From the NCBI GenBank assembly GCA_000564995.1, contig JDFH01000002.1, forward strand, positions 62,001-126,000: 64,000 bases of DNA, given 5' to 3'. Positions 8,664-17,459 of the stretch are shown piece after piece (positions within the stretch are counted from its first letter, which is position 1; every line of letters begins with the position of its first letter). Source of the DNA: Atopobium sp. ICM42b (GTDB taxonomy: Bacteria; Actinomycetota; Coriobacteriia; Coriobacteriales; Atopobiaceae). The notes beneath the pieces are model-generated. The model did not search any database. It was not told where the DNA came from and was given only the letters and a program-made list of their open reading frames with translations. Made by a program: the position numbers and the translations under genes.

Positions 8664-9404
8664 CTATACGAGCATACCAACAAGCTTTCCTAAGGCCGTA
8701 GGGTCAACGGTAGTGCCACTTGAACCTTCAACAACAGGAGCTTCATCATGCTCAAGATTAGACACGCCAATTGGCTGCACAATCTCTACAAGCTCAAGAA
8801 GCTGATTGGGCTTCATATCGGTAATCATTGAAGACAACAAACTAGAAGCATTGCTTACCAGTGAACGAGCGCCCGAACCAGAAAGTGCCGAGATTTTCTC
8901 CCACACATCATCTGTGGCAATGATAACGTGTGTAATCTTAATGTTGGTGACAGAAGCAAGTGCGCTAACAAAAGCGATCTGACCGTCATCTTTGTAAATA
9001 TCTGCCAGTGTTTTAGCGTTTGAGTCTACTTCTGCATACACATCAGTAGGAATAGACACTATATGGCCGGTTCCCTGCGTGCGATCAATGACCAAAAGCC
9101 GTACAGACTGAAGCGTCGACTCCCCTGCCTTAAGCGAATTTGTGCTGATAACGGCATAGGTAAGAAAGTCATCATCAGATTGTGTAGTGCCATCCGGATT
9201 GCCTGAAACACTTTGGCTCTTTACAGCCTTGTTAAGCCCATGATCTCCCAAGTGAGACTCAAGCTGCGCGCGATCCCAAAGAGTTACAACAACAATGCCT
9301 ACAAGAACTGCAACAATGGCAATTACGGCAAGGCCAATCACGTTGGTATAGGGATTCTCACGCGGAACATCACTGCGCTCGAATCTTTCTCTTTTCCTAA
9401 ACAT
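8664..9404 (-). CDS. LCP (LytR-CpsA-Psr)-like membrane-anchored protein, degenerate
   Basis: The 246-residue protein has a basic N-terminus and one membrane span at about 22-43, with the rest outside the cell. The segment from about 100 to 145 (VRLLVIDRTQGTGHIVSIPTD and on) resembles the LCP core, where LVSIPRD is usual. Here the arginine is replaced by threonine (SIPTD) and the other LCP arginines are not obvious. LCP proteins attach polymers to peptidoglycan, so this one may bind but not transfer. The ATG at 9402-9404 is preferred because GGGAG lies before it; an upstream GTG at 9422 lacks one. It lies downstream of truA and near the glycosyltransferases. Confidence 0.6.
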   Translation of the reverse strand: MFRKRERFERSDVPRENPYTNVIGLAVIAIVAVLVGIVVVTLWDRAQLESHLGDHGLNKAVKSQSVSGNPDGTTQSDDDFLTYAVISTNSLKAGESTLQSVRLLVIDRTQGTGHIVSIPTDVYAEVDSNAKTLADIYKDDGQIAFVSALASVTNIKITHVIIATDDVWEKISALSGSGARSLVSNASSLLSSMITDMKPNQLLELVEIVQPIGVSNLEHDEAPVVEGSSGTTVDPTALGKLVGMLV

Positions 9405-9602
9405 AGCGGCTCCCTGCCTCACTGTTCATCAGTTCTGCAAGAGCTCCTAAAAAAGACGCTCTCTTCTATGATGCTATTTCTTTGCGAGGGAAACCACCGC
9501 ACACAATACAAGTGGTAGAAAAGACTTCGTAAACGGCGCGAGAAGACCGATGGAGCTGGATTGGCACACAGAAACTACGACGCAATCAAGGAACCGAAAG
9601 CG

Positions 9603-10499
9603 CTACCAGGGTTGCAAAACACCCTCTGGATAGCGAACGCTCTCAAACGTGAGGCCCTGAGCAGGTGCACAACTGCCAGCAGCAATTCTATTCTGAGCAG
9701 CTAGAACCTCGTCGATCCACTCAACAGGCCTGTGACCTCGGCCAATCTCAACCAGTGTGCCCACAATCGTGCGCACCATGTTATGCAAGAAGGCGTTACC
9801 CGTAATATCAACTGCAATGAGTTTCTCGCCAGCCTCTTCAATTTCTTCAACGGTAAGGCGCTCCACAAAACGATGCGTTGGCTTGCCCTCGGCAGAAATT
9901 GCCTTGCAGAAGCTCTTGAAATCGTGCTCTCCCACCAGCGCCTGCGCCGCCTTGTCCATAAGCTCTGCATCCAAGTGACCGTTGTACCACCACACGTGGT
10001 CCCAGCCCAGCACGGGACGAGCGCTATCTGCACAAATGCGATAGCGGTACGAGCGAGCCTGGGCATCAAAGCGTGCCGAGAAACCCTGTGGGGCGCGGAA
10101 GAGTTGTCGGATAGAGATGTCATCGTCGGTCAGAGCGGTGAGCGAGCGGACGAGTTTCTCGCCAGACAGCGCCAGCTCAGCGCCGTATACGGGAAGGCTC
10201 ACGTACTGAGCCTGGGCGTGCACGCCGGCGTCGGTTCTGCCCGCGCAGGTGAGCTCGACCTCTCTGCGCAAAACGGTCTGAAGCGCGCGACGAAGGTCTC
10301 CTGCCACGGTGCGCTGGGTTGGCTGCTCGGCAAAGCCGCAGAATGCAGCGCCGCGGTAGCCCAGCTGGATAACAAGCGTAGCTTCAGGCTCAGAAGGAGC
10401 TTCAGCGAGAGTCTCAGGAGCTGAAGGCTCAGCCGAAGACTCCTCGCATGCATCAAAACTGCAATTTGATGCAATATTTTGTGATGTTTCTGAGTTCAT
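9603..10499 (-). CDS. truA: tRNA pseudouridine(38-40) synthase
   Basis: TruA converts uridines 38-40 of the anticodon arm to pseudouridine. The catalytic aspartate lies in GRTDAG (D90). The C-terminal NAFLHNMVRTIVGTLVEIGRG block is typical of the family. The protein is 298 residues, longer than usual because of about 40 extra N-terminal residues rich in Ser, Glu and Ala. The ATG has AGGGAG upstream, so the extension appears to be translated. It follows ecfT by about 130 bp, as in the conserved Firmicute order ecfA-ecfA'-ecfT-truA. Confidence 0.95.
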   Translation of the reverse strand: MNSETSQNIASNCSFDACEESSAEPSAPETLAEAPSEPEATLVIQLGYRGAAFCGFAEQPTQRTVAGDLRRALQTVLRREVELTCAGRTDAGVHAQAQYVSLPVYGAELALSGEKLVRSLTALTDDDISIRQLFRAPQGFSARFDAQARSYRYRICADSARPVLGWDHVWWYNGHLDAELMDKAAQALVGEHDFKSFCKAISAEGKPTHRFVERLTVEEIEEAGEKLIAVDITGNAFLHNMVRTIVGTLVEIGRGHRPVEWIDEVLAAQNRIAAGSCAPAQGLTFESVRYPEGVLQPW

Positions 10500-10627
10500 G
10501 AAGCTCCCTGAAATGACTTGTGCCCACTAGAGTGATTGTATCGTAGGCTCAAAGTTGACGCACTCATTGCAGCTGCTGGACACAAGACCGCTACAGCAAT
10601 GCAAGGTTGTTTAGCAATGCAAGATCA

Positions 10628-11404
10628 CTACAGCGTTGTAAGACCAAAGCACAGTGCAACCCACAGCAGCAACACTACCCAGTCAACAAGCTGCATTTTC
10701 GCGGAGATACGCGTACGTTTTGCTGCACCAAGACAGCGATCTGTCATTGTTTGCGCCATCTGATCTGCGCGCTGAAAGAGCGAGACGGTCAGCGGTACCA
10801 AAAGCGTAAACCACTTTTTAATGCGCTCAACAATACCGCCCGATTCAAAATTGAATCCACGTGCCCTCTGAGCAGCTCTAATTCTGTCGAGTTCTTCTAA
10901 GGTAAGCGGAATTGCCCTCAGGGCAATTGAGAGCACAATGCTCAAACCATCAACGTCAACACGAATAAGACGCAACGGCAGCAATAGTACAGAAAAGCCA
11001 TCAGCAAGCTGCGTAGGTGTAGTTGTTGACGCAACCGATAAAACCAGCGCCAAAGCAAGCAACACGCGGGCAATAGCTACGGTGCTTCTGTAAAAACCCG
11101 CCACAGAAAGACCGACTGATCCGGAGAAAATAATATCGGGATGTCCAATAAATACCAGCGTATTAGCCACAAATGATATAAGCAAAATGAACGCTGCAGG
11201 CTTTGCTACGCGCAAAAACTCCGGCAAGCTTACACGAGCACTCCACAAAAGGCTCACGCAAATCAAGGCGAACACCGCAAAGGCAAGTGGCTGTTGAACT
11301 GAGAAAAGAGTAACAATGCCCACAAAAGTGGCAACGATTTTTGTCTGCGCTGTCAATGAAGCAAGCGAGAAGTGCTTAAGCAGAGCACAGGGGCACTTAG
11401 ACAT
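10628..11404 (-). CDS. ecfT: energy-coupling factor transporter transmembrane protein
   Basis: The T component of an ECF-type vitamin/metal importer, 258 residues, with 5-6 membrane spans. A cytoplasmic segment IRAAQRARGFNFE carries the Ala-Arg-Gly motif that contacts the ATPases. The second motif is less canonical. The start is the ATG at 11402-11404, with GGAGG 8 bp upstream, which overlaps the end of the ATPase gene by 8 bp and shows translational coupling. No substrate-binding S subunit is encoded here, so this is a group II module shared by S proteins encoded elsewhere. Confidence 0.88.
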   Translation of the reverse strand: MSKCPCALLKHFSLASLTAQTKIVATFVGIVTLFSVQQPLAFAVFALICVSLLWSARVSLPEFLRVAKPAAFILLISFVANTLVFIGHPDIIFSGSVGLSVAGFYRSTVAIARVLLALALVLSVASTTTPTQLADGFSVLLLPLRLIRVDVDGLSIVLSIALRAIPLTLEELDRIRAAQRARGFNFESGGIVERIKKWFTLLVPLTVSLFQRADQMAQTMTDRCLGAAKRTRISAKMQLVDWVVLLLWVALCFGLTTL

Positions 11405-13109
11405 AGCAGGCCTCCAAAAGCTCATGCAATACGCTTACAAACAGCGGGCAATCAAGCTGCGCAGCCTCGTATATCTCTGGGGTTGTCTGTGCTTCTTGCA
11501 CATTGACGTCTGCAACAACACAGCCCTTCTCGAGAAACACTACTCTGTCAGCAAAAGGAAGCCATTCGCTTACATCATGGGTAATTGCAAGAACCGCCTT
11601 ACCTTCGTTTGCCAGCTCACGAGCAAGATGCAGCACCTGCGAGCGCGCCTCGCCATCAAGTCCAGACGTTGCCTCATCAAACACTACCGCGTACGTTGCG
11701 CAGGCCAGCGTTCCTGCAAGCGCCGCGCGACGAGCCTGGCCACCAGAAAGCGTCAGCGGAGACGCGTTCATGACCTGCTGGTCAAGCCCCACACGTGCTA
11801 CCGCATACGCGACAAGCGACTCAACATCGTCTGGCGAGAATCCCTTGTTAGTTGGACCAAACGCGATATCTTCAGCAACACTTTGGGCAAAGAGTTGATC
11901 CTGAGGGCGCTGAAAACACATGCCAACATCTCCAGGGCACACCAGTCGCGCATCGATTGTTGCGTGCCCGGTATCAGCCTCTATGAGGCCAGCAGCTATG
12001 CGGGCGCAGGTTGTTTTTCCAGAGCCAGAAGCGCCTACCATAACAACAAGCTCTCCCGTAGAGGAAATAGTTACGTCATGCAGAACGGGCCTGTCAAACG
12101 CGTGAGACACGCCACAAACTGCCAGCTCGTGTTCCTCGCCAAGCGCTTGGATTCCGTCATAGTTGTTTGCTCGCACCACCTCAAGGGCACGCTGATACAC
12201 AAGGGTATCCAAAGCATCAAACGCAAGGTTGTTCTCAACAAGAAACGCAACAAACTCTGATGCGTTAAAAGACACATCAAACTTATAGCCAGCCTGTGCA
12301 GCTATATGCGCTGTTGCTGTGAGTGCATCATCAAAACCAGCGTTTGCGATTGCATTTGCATCCAAGAGAAACTCTGTGGGAGTTCCCGACCAAACTAGCT
12401 GGCCTTTCTCCAAAACAAGTACCTGGTCAGCCCCGGGAAGAGACTCAAACGAATGAGAAATCTCAAGCATACCCATTCCGTTTGTAACAAGGGTATTTAC
12501 CAGCTTAGAAAGGTGATTTCTGAATCGAGTATCAAGCTGAGCAAACGCCTCATCAAGCACCAGATAACGTGGATGCACTGAAAGCGCTGCTGCAATAGAA
12601 ACAAGCTGCTGTTGGCCTCCAGAAAGCGTATGGGTAGACGCATCAATCAAATCGGGAATGCCACAAAGCTCCAGTGTTTGAGTAACGCGAGAAACTATCT
12701 CTTCTTTTGGCAAACCAAGATTAGCAGGGCCAAAGGCAACTTCATCAAAGACAGTTGCACAAACAAGCTGCGCTGTTGGATCTTGACGAACCATTCCCAC
12801 AACAGAAGAAATCTGAGTAGACGGCACTACGGTCACTAAATTGCCGTCTACTAAAACCTCTCCAGATAGAGGAAAAAGTGATGCATTACAAAGATTTGCA
12901 AGCGTTGACTTGCCTGAACCATTGTGGCCAAGCACAACCGTTCTAGAGCCCGGCCTTAGGGTAAATGAAACGTTATCAAGGGTTAGTACCATTGGGTGCG
13001 GAGATTGGCTCTCAGTGGCTCCCATGGAGTCTTTAGAAGCAGAGTCGGTCATAGATTGTGTAGCAGCTGAAGAACCGTATGCAAATGAAACGTTTTTGAA
13101 CTCAATCAT
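11397..13109 (-). CDS. fused EcfA-EcfA' double ATPase of the ECF transporter
   Basis: One 570-residue polypeptide contains two complete ABC ATPase domains. Domain 1 has Walker A GHNGSGKST (61-69), LSGGQ (about 162) and VLDEA (184-188). Domain 2 has GASGSGKTT (359-367), LSGGQ (454-458) and VFDEA (476-480). In most genomes EcfA and EcfA' are separate proteins from adjacent genes; here they are joined. A Ser/Ala-rich insertion of about 26 residues (14-40) interrupts the start of domain 1. GGAGGG precedes the ATG. The gene follows rplQ after a terminator hairpin, so it probably has partly independent expression. Confidence 0.92.
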   Translation of the reverse strand: MIEFKNVSFAYGSSAATQSMTDSASKDSMGATESQSPHPMVLTLDNVSFTLRPGSRTVVLGHNGSGKSTLANLCNASLFPLSGEVLVDGNLVTVVPSTQISSVVGMVRQDPTAQLVCATVFDEVAFGPANLGLPKEEIVSRVTQTLELCGIPDLIDASTHTLSGGQQQLVSIAAALSVHPRYLVLDEAFAQLDTRFRNHLSKLVNTLVTNGMGMLEISHSFESLPGADQVLVLEKGQLVWSGTPTEFLLDANAIANAGFDDALTATAHIAAQAGYKFDVSFNASEFVAFLVENNLAFDALDTLVYQRALEVVRANNYDGIQALGEEHELAVCGVSHAFDRPVLHDVTISSTGELVVMVGASGSGKTTCARIAAGLIEADTGHATIDARLVCPGDVGMCFQRPQDQLFAQSVAEDIAFGPTNKGFSPDDVESLVAYAVARVGLDQQVMNASPLTLSGGQARRAALAGTLACATYAVVFDEATSGLDGEARSQVLHLARELANEGKAVLAITHDVSEWLPFADRVVFLEKGCVVADVNVQEAQTTPEIYEAAQLDCPLFVSVLHELLEACYV

Positions 13110-13130
13110 GACAACCCTCCTTCATTTGAA

Positions 13131-13163
13131 AAAGAGGTCCCAGCAAAAAGCCAGGACCTCTTT
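13131..13163 (-). terminator. terminator between rplQ and ecfAA'
   Basis: AAAGAGGTCC pairs with GGACCTCTTT around a 13-bp loop, with a T-run on the minus strand. It closes the large ribosomal-protein operon, though the ecf genes lie only 22 bp further on, so some read-through is likely. Confidence 0.85.
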
Positions 13164-13182
13164 AGATTCACTTTGACAGAAG

Positions 13183-13668
13183 TTACTCTGCAGCCTCTTC
13201 GGTCTGCTCGGTCTCCTCTGCTGGAGCCTCGGTCTCCTCTTCCTTTACAGGAGCAGGAGCAACCTTGGTTGCCTTAGCCTTCTTGTTAGAAGCCTTTGGC
13301 TGAACTGGCTCGGTAACAAGCTCAAGGATAACAACCTCAGAAGCGTCGCCCTTACGAGGACCAAGCTTCATGATACGGGTGTAACCGCCGTTGCGGTCAG
13401 CCCACATACCCTGAGCAGCCTTGTCAAATACCTCACGGACAAGCTCTGCGTTACCAACCTTGGCCATAGCAAGACGACGAGCGTGAAGGTCGCCGCGCTT
13501 TGCCCAAGTGATGACCTTGTCGACCTCGCCGCGAACTGCCTTAGCGCGGACGTCAAGAGTCTTAATACGATCGTTAGTGAAAAGGGCTTGGATCAGGCTC
13601 TTCTTGATGGCCTTGGTGTGGCTAGCATCAGTACCAAGCTTCATGCCCCTCTTCTTATTGTGCCTCAT
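13183..13668 (-). CDS. rplQ: 50S ribosomal protein L17
   Basis: L17 lies near the exit of the peptide tunnel on the large subunit. The core (about 1-118, opening MRHNKKRGMKLGTDASHTKA) is standard. A further tail of about 42 residues, first Lys/Ala-rich and then strongly acidic (ending EETEQTEEAAE), brings the length to 161, against 115-130 in many bacteria. Such acidic tails also occur on L17 of other actinobacteria. The gene is the last of the rpsM-rpsK-rpsD-rpoA-rplQ group. Confidence 0.96.
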   Translation of the reverse strand: MRHNKKRGMKLGTDASHTKAIKKSLIQALFTNDRIKTLDVRAKAVRGEVDKVITWAKRGDLHARRLAMAKVGNAELVREVFDKAAQGMWADRNGGYTRIMKLGPRKGDASEVVILELVTEPVQPKASNKKAKATKVAPAPVKEEETEAPAEETEQTEEAAE

Positions 13669-13701
13669 AATTTACATTCTCCTATGCGTGACAAGGCGCG
13701 A

Positions 13702-14643
13702 CTAAGCCTTAAGGGACAGGCCCATGCTCTCGAGCTTTTCCTTGACTTCTTCAATAGACTTAACACCAAAGTTTCTGATGTTGAGAAGATCGTTCTCAGA
13801 GAAATCAACGAGCTGACGGACAGAGTGAATTCCTGCACGCTTGAGGCAGTTGTAAGAACGGACGGAAAGGTCCAGGTCCTCAACCTGCTTCTCAAGCTCG
13901 GAATCGTCCTCGACGTCTGCCTTAGCAAAAATCGAAGCCTCTTCCTGAGTCTCGTCAAAATCAGTAAGTCCCATGAATGCGCTCATGTGCTGGTTAATGA
14001 TGTTTGCAGCCTCAACGACAGCCTCGCGAGGGCTGATTGCACCATTGGTCTCAACCTCAAGCACCAGACGATCATAGTCGGTGTGACGGCCAACACGGCA
14101 AGGCTCAACAGCCTTAGCGCAGCGGCGAACTGGCGAGAAGATCGAGTCAACGTGAATAAATCCAATTGGATCGCTCTCGCGCTCGTTATCCTCACCGGAA
14201 ACATAACCGCGACCATTACCAAGGCGAAGCCTCATGGAAAGATGAGCTCCCTCAGCAAGAGTGCAAATGTGCTGAGCTGGGTTAACCAGCTCGTAGCCCA
14301 TAGGAACATCAAGATCAGCACCAGTAACTTTGCAAGGACCATCAACAGAGATGGAAGCCTCAGCCTCATCAGAGTTGTTGGTGTTGCGGAAAACTAGGCC
14401 CTTAACGTTCAGAACGATGTCAGTAACGTCCTCATAGACGCCTTCAACCGTAGTGAACTCATGCTGAACGCCATCAATCTGGATGGCCTCAACCGCAGCT
14501 CCCTCAAGAGAGGAAAGCAGTACGCGGCGGAGGGAGTTGCCAAGCGTGTCACCATAGCCACGCTCAAGCGGCTCTACGCTCACACGAGCGACGTTTGCGC
14601 CGATTTCATCTACCGACACGTTTGGTCGGATAAATTCGGACAT
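13702..14643 (-). CDS. rpoA: RNA polymerase alpha subunit
   Basis: The 313-residue alpha subunit has the N-terminal dimerisation domain (to about 230), with LGNSLRRVLLSSLEGAAV, which nucleates polymerase assembly. An acidic linker follows, then the C-terminal helix-hairpin-helix domain (about 255-308), including LSVRSYNCLKRAGI and FGVKSIEEVKEKL, which contacts UP elements and activators. The ATG at 14641-14643 has GGAGG upstream; four extra codons before it are unsupported. It lies between rpsD and rplQ, the usual place. Confidence 0.98.
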   Translation of the reverse strand: MSEFIRPNVSVDEIGANVARVSVEPLERGYGDTLGNSLRRVLLSSLEGAAVEAIQIDGVQHEFTTVEGVYEDVTDIVLNVKGLVFRNTNNSDEAEASISVDGPCKVTGADLDVPMGYELVNPAQHICTLAEGAHLSMRLRLGNGRGYVSGEDNERESDPIGFIHVDSIFSPVRRCAKAVEPCRVGRHTDYDRLVLEVETNGAISPREAVVEAANIINQHMSAFMGLTDFDETQEEASIFAKADVEDDSELEKQVEDLDLSVRSYNCLKRAGIHSVRQLVDFSENDLLNIRNFGVKSIEEVKEKLESMGLSLKA

Positions 14644-14667
14644 TGCTACCTCCAAAACGGGTCGGGC

Positions 14668-15261
14668 TTACTTGGAGTAGAGCTCGACGATCAGCTGTGC
14701 GTCAATCTCAAGGTCGATCTGATCGCGGGTTGGAAGCTGAAGAACAGTGCCCTGCAGCTTCTCAATGTCAACCTCAAGCCATGCAGGAACTGCCATGTGC
14801 TCGGAGGAAATGAGAGCTTCCTTGATTGGAAGAAGATCCTTTGCCTTGGAAGCAACAGCGATAACATCGCCACTCTTTACACGATAAGAAGGAATGTCAA
14901 CGCGCTGACCGTTAACGGTGATGTGACCGTGACGGACAGTCTGACGAGCCTCTTTACGTGTACGAGCAAAGCCAAGGCGGAAGATGACGTTGTCAAGACG
15001 AGTCTCAAGGATGCTCATCAGGTTGTCACCAGTAATGCCTGGGTTCTTCTTAGCCATCTCATAGTAACCGTGGAACTGGTTCTCAAGGACGCCGTAAATG
15101 AACTTAGCCTTCTGCTTCTCACGGAGCTGCATACCGTACTCGCTCTCCTGGCGACGACGGCGACGTGGCTCACGGTTAGAAGTCTTATTGATCCCCATCA
15201 CAACGGGATCGATGCCAAGCTGACGACATCTTTTAAGGACCGGGGTCCTATCAATTGCCAT
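14668..15261 (-). CDS. rpsD: 30S ribosomal protein S4
   Basis: S4 is a primary 16S rRNA binder that nucleates assembly of the small subunit body. The 197-residue sequence contains an S4 RNA-binding domain (about 90-150, LDNVIFRLGFARTRKEARQ) and the usual C-terminal LPTRDQIDLEIDAQLIVELYSK. The four-cysteine zinc site found in some S4 proteins is not present, so this is the zinc-free form. It is co-directional with rpsK and rpoA, with short gaps. Confidence 0.97.
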   Translation of the reverse strand: MAIDRTPVLKRCRQLGIDPVVMGINKTSNREPRRRRRQESEYGMQLREKQKAKFIYGVLENQFHGYYEMAKKNPGITGDNLMSILETRLDNVIFRLGFARTRKEARQTVRHGHITVNGQRVDIPSYRVKSGDVIAVASKAKDLLPIKEALISSEHMAVPAWLEVDIEKLQGTVLQLPTRDQIDLEIDAQLIVELYSK

Positions 15262-15278
15262 TTGCTTGTCCTTTCGTG

Positions 15279-15680
15279 CTAGTTGCGACGGCGCTTTTTA
15301 GGACGGCAGCCGTTGTGTGCAATAGGTGTCTTATCCTGAATACCCGAAACCTCGAGGCCTGCTGCCTGAAGGGAACGGATTGCGGTCTCGCGACCAGAGC
15401 CTGGGCCCTTAACAAAAACAGCTACCTTGTGGAGACCGTGCTCCATTGCTGCCTTTGCTGCTGCCTCTGCTGCAAGCTGTGCAGCAAAAGGAGTGGACTT
15501 ACGAGAGCCCTTGAAGCCGACGGTACCACCGGACTGCCAGGAAATTACATTACCCTGGGGATCGGAAATAGAGACAATCGTGTTATTGAATGTGCTCTTG
15601 ATGTGGGCCTGGCCCACTGCAATGTTTTTACGCTCGGAGCGGCGGACGCGTGTAGTGCGAGCGTTCTTTTTCTGTGCCAT
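15279..15680 (-). CDS. rpsK: 30S ribosomal protein S11
   Basis: S11 lies on the platform of the small subunit near the E site and the Shine-Dalgarno helix. The 133-residue sequence is full length. It contains [21 protein letters not shown] and the C-terminal [18 protein letters not shown], as expected. It sits 14 bp after rpsM in the usual rpsM-rpsK-rpsD order. Confidence 0.97.
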   Translation of the reverse strand: MAQKKNARTTRVRRSERKNIAVGQAHIKSTFNNTIVSISDPQGNVISWQSGGTVGFKGSRKSTPFAAQLAAEAAAKAAMEHGLHKVAVFVKGPGSGRETAIRSLQAAGLEVSGIQDKTPIAHNGCRPKKRRRN

Positions 15681-15694
15681 TAGCTACTCCTCGC

Positions 15695-16063
15695 CTACTT
15701 CTTCTTGCCGCCCACCTGACGCTTCTTACCCTTACGAGTACGAGCGTTAGTGTGGGTACGCTGACCGTGGACAGGGAGGCCCTTGCGGTGACGGAGGCCG
15801 CGGTAGCAGCCAATCTCCATCAGGCGGGCAACATTCTGACGCACCTCGCGGCGAAGATCGCCCTCGGTGGTGTAATTTGCGTCAATAAAGTCACGAATCT
15901 TGGTGACTTCTTCCTCTGTGAGGTCCTTGACGCGAGTATTTACATCGATACCAGTCTCGTTGCAAATCTTGGTTGCACGAGTCTGACCAATGCCGTAAAG
16001 ATAGGTGAGTCCGACCTCAACACGCTTATCGCGTGGCAGGTCGACGCCGTTAATACGGGCCAA
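15695..16063 (-). CDS. rpsM: 30S ribosomal protein S13
   Basis: S13 sits in the head of the small subunit and forms intersubunit bridges with L5 and contacts P-site tRNA. The 122 residues include [25 protein letters not shown], with the helix-turn-helix H2TH fold, and a basic C-terminal tail ending [11 protein letters not shown]. It is at full length and lies directly downstream of rpmJ. Confidence 0.97.
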   Translation of the reverse strand: MARINGVDLPRDKRVEVGLTYLYGIGQTRATKICNETGIDVNTRVKDLTEEEVTKIRDFIDANYTTEGDLRREVRQNVARLMEIGCYRGLRHRKGLPVHGQRTHTNARTRKGKKRQVGGKKK

Positions 16064-16078
16064 CTTGGTGCTCCTTCC

Positions 16079-16192
16079 TTAGCCCTGACGCTGCTTGTGG
16101 CGCGGGTTCTCGCAAATCACGTAAACCTTACCGTGGCGACGGATGACTTTGCACTTGTCGCACATCTTCTTTACCGAAGGACGTACCTTCAT
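16079..16192 (-). CDS. rpmJ: 50S ribosomal protein L36 (zinc form)
   Basis: This small 37-residue protein is easily missed. It opens [21 protein letters not shown] and ends [10 protein letters not shown]. The zinc ligands C11, C14, C27 and H32 are all present, so it is the C+ form. The ATG at 16190-16192 has GGAAAG upstream. It lies between infA and rpsM, the standard place. Confidence 0.97.
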   Translation of the reverse strand: MKVRPSVKKMCDKCKVIRRHGKVYVICENPRHKQRQG

Positions 16193-16338
16193 GTGTCTTC
16201 CTTTCGGTTCTGCTGATACGAACTATATACTCGCCCAGCCGCTGGCGTGAAATACCGACTGTACTTGCGTACATATGTCCTTGCAACATGCGCAAAGACA
16301 CAGATAGCCTCATGCATGGCACAAGGCTTTTGCGTTAC

Positions 16339-16557
16339 TTACTTATATCGGTAAGTAATGCGACCCCTGGTAAGATCGTAAGGAGAAATCTCTACTACAA
16401 CCTTGTCACCAGGGAGAATTCGAATGTAGTTCATTCGAATCTTACCTGAGATGGTGCAAAGGATGGTCTTGCCGTTCTCTAACTCAACGTTAAACATAGC
16501 GTTTGGCAGGGGTTCTAGTACCTTGCCTTCAAGCTCAATCGCGTCTTGTTTAGCCAA
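16339..16557 (-). CDS. infA: translation initiation factor IF-1, TTG start
   Basis: IF-1 occupies the ribosomal A site during initiation. The 72-residue OB-fold protein opens [21 protein letters not shown] and includes HISGK-like [19 protein letters not shown]. The start codon is TTG at 16555-16557: GAGAGG lies about 8 bp upstream, and the nearby ATG is in another frame and hits a stop after four codons. A weak start on an initiation factor may allow self-regulation, as known for IF-3 (infC AUU start) in E. coli; that is inference here. About 145 bp separate it from rpmJ. Confidence 0.95.
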   Translation of the reverse strand: MAKQDAIELEGKVLEPLPNAMFNVELENGKTILCTISGKIRMNYIRILPGDKVVVEISPYDLTRGRITYRYK

Positions 16558-16592
16558 CTTTCATCCTCTCGACACATCGACAGCGGTTATCA

Positions 16593-16621
16593 ATAATACA
16601 TAAAAATGTGCCACTCGTCTA
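16593..16621 (-). promoter_or_regulatory. candidate promoter upstream of infA
   Basis: On the minus strand TAGACG and TATTAT are separated by 17 bp in the 113-bp gap between map and infA. The -35 match is 4/6 and the -10 match is 5/6. This is tentative. Confidence 0.3.
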
Positions 16622-16670
16622 TCACTTATTTTTTCAACACAATTAGATAGCGAGAAGAACTATGTATTAG

Positions 16671-17459
16671 TTACTCTATGCCACCTTGCATCTCGCACCA
16701 TGGACCAACTTCGTCTTCGGAGACGATAACAGGACCATCGGCAGTAATAGCAACGGTGTTCTCATAATGTGCTGATGGCAGGCCATCATCGGTAACAACG
16801 GTCCAACCATTTTCAAGAACGGTGCAATCGTAGGTGCCCATGGCAATCATTGGCTCGATTGCAATTACCATTCCCTCACGAAGAACAATACCATTACCTG
16901 CACGGCCATAGTTTCTGACCTCTGGATCCTCGTGAAGATTGCGACCAATACCATGGCCAACAAAATCACGAATGACACCGTAGCCATTATCCTCAGCAAG
17001 CTTCTGAACTGCATGTCCAACATCGCCAAGGCGAGCACCAGGAACTGCAGCTGCAATACCTGCCTTAAGGCAGTCGCGCGTAACCTCACAAAGTGCCTGG
17101 GTTTTCTCGTCAACTGTTCCGCAGTAAAACGTCCAAGCGTTGTCTCCTGCCCAACCGTTAACGGTAGCACCCGTATCAATGGTCAGAATATCGCCATCTT
17201 GCAAAATGACATTTGCTGATGGAATACCGTGAACAATCTGCTCGTTAATAGAAGAGCAAACAGATCCAGGGAATCCACCGTAGCCTTTAAAGGTAGGGGT
17301 TCCGCCATGAAGTCTAATAAAAGCTTCAACAGCGCGGTCAATCTCGAGCGTTGAAACACCAGGTCTAATCATAGATCCAGCACGGCGAAGAACTGCCTTT
17401 GAAAGGGCGCCCGACACCTTCATTGCCTCGATTTGTTCAGGTGTTTTTATCGTAATCAT
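16671..17459 (-). CDS. map: methionine aminopeptidase type I
   Basis: This enzyme removes the initiator methionine from nascent proteins using two metal ions. It is 262 residues of pita-bread fold. Ligands lie in DTGATVNGWAGDNAW (two aspartates), GHGIGRNLHEDPEV (histidine) and the two glutamates of MVIAIEPMI and the later AHYENTVAI. The ATG overlaps the adk stop codon as ATGA, so translation is coupled to adk. The secY-adk-map-infA order is the common Gram-positive one. Confidence 0.97.
   Translation of the reverse strand: MITIKTPEQIEAMKVSGALSKAVLRRAGSMIRPGVSTLEIDRAVEAFIRLHGGTPTFKGYGGFPGSVCSSINEQIVHGIPSANVILQDGDILTIDTGATVNGWAGDNAWTFYCGTVDEKTQALCEVTRDCLKAGIAAAVPGARLGDVGHAVQKLAEDNGYGVIRDFVGHGIGRNLHEDPEVRNYGRAGNGIVLREGMVIAIEPMIAMGTYDCTVLENGWTVVTDDGLPSAHYENTVAITADGPVIVSEDEVGPWCEMQGGIE

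Noticed and set aside
8608-8805. Short + strand frame of 65 residues next to the LCP-like gene
   Set aside because: It overlaps the real gene on the other strand and has no ribosome site or family likeness.
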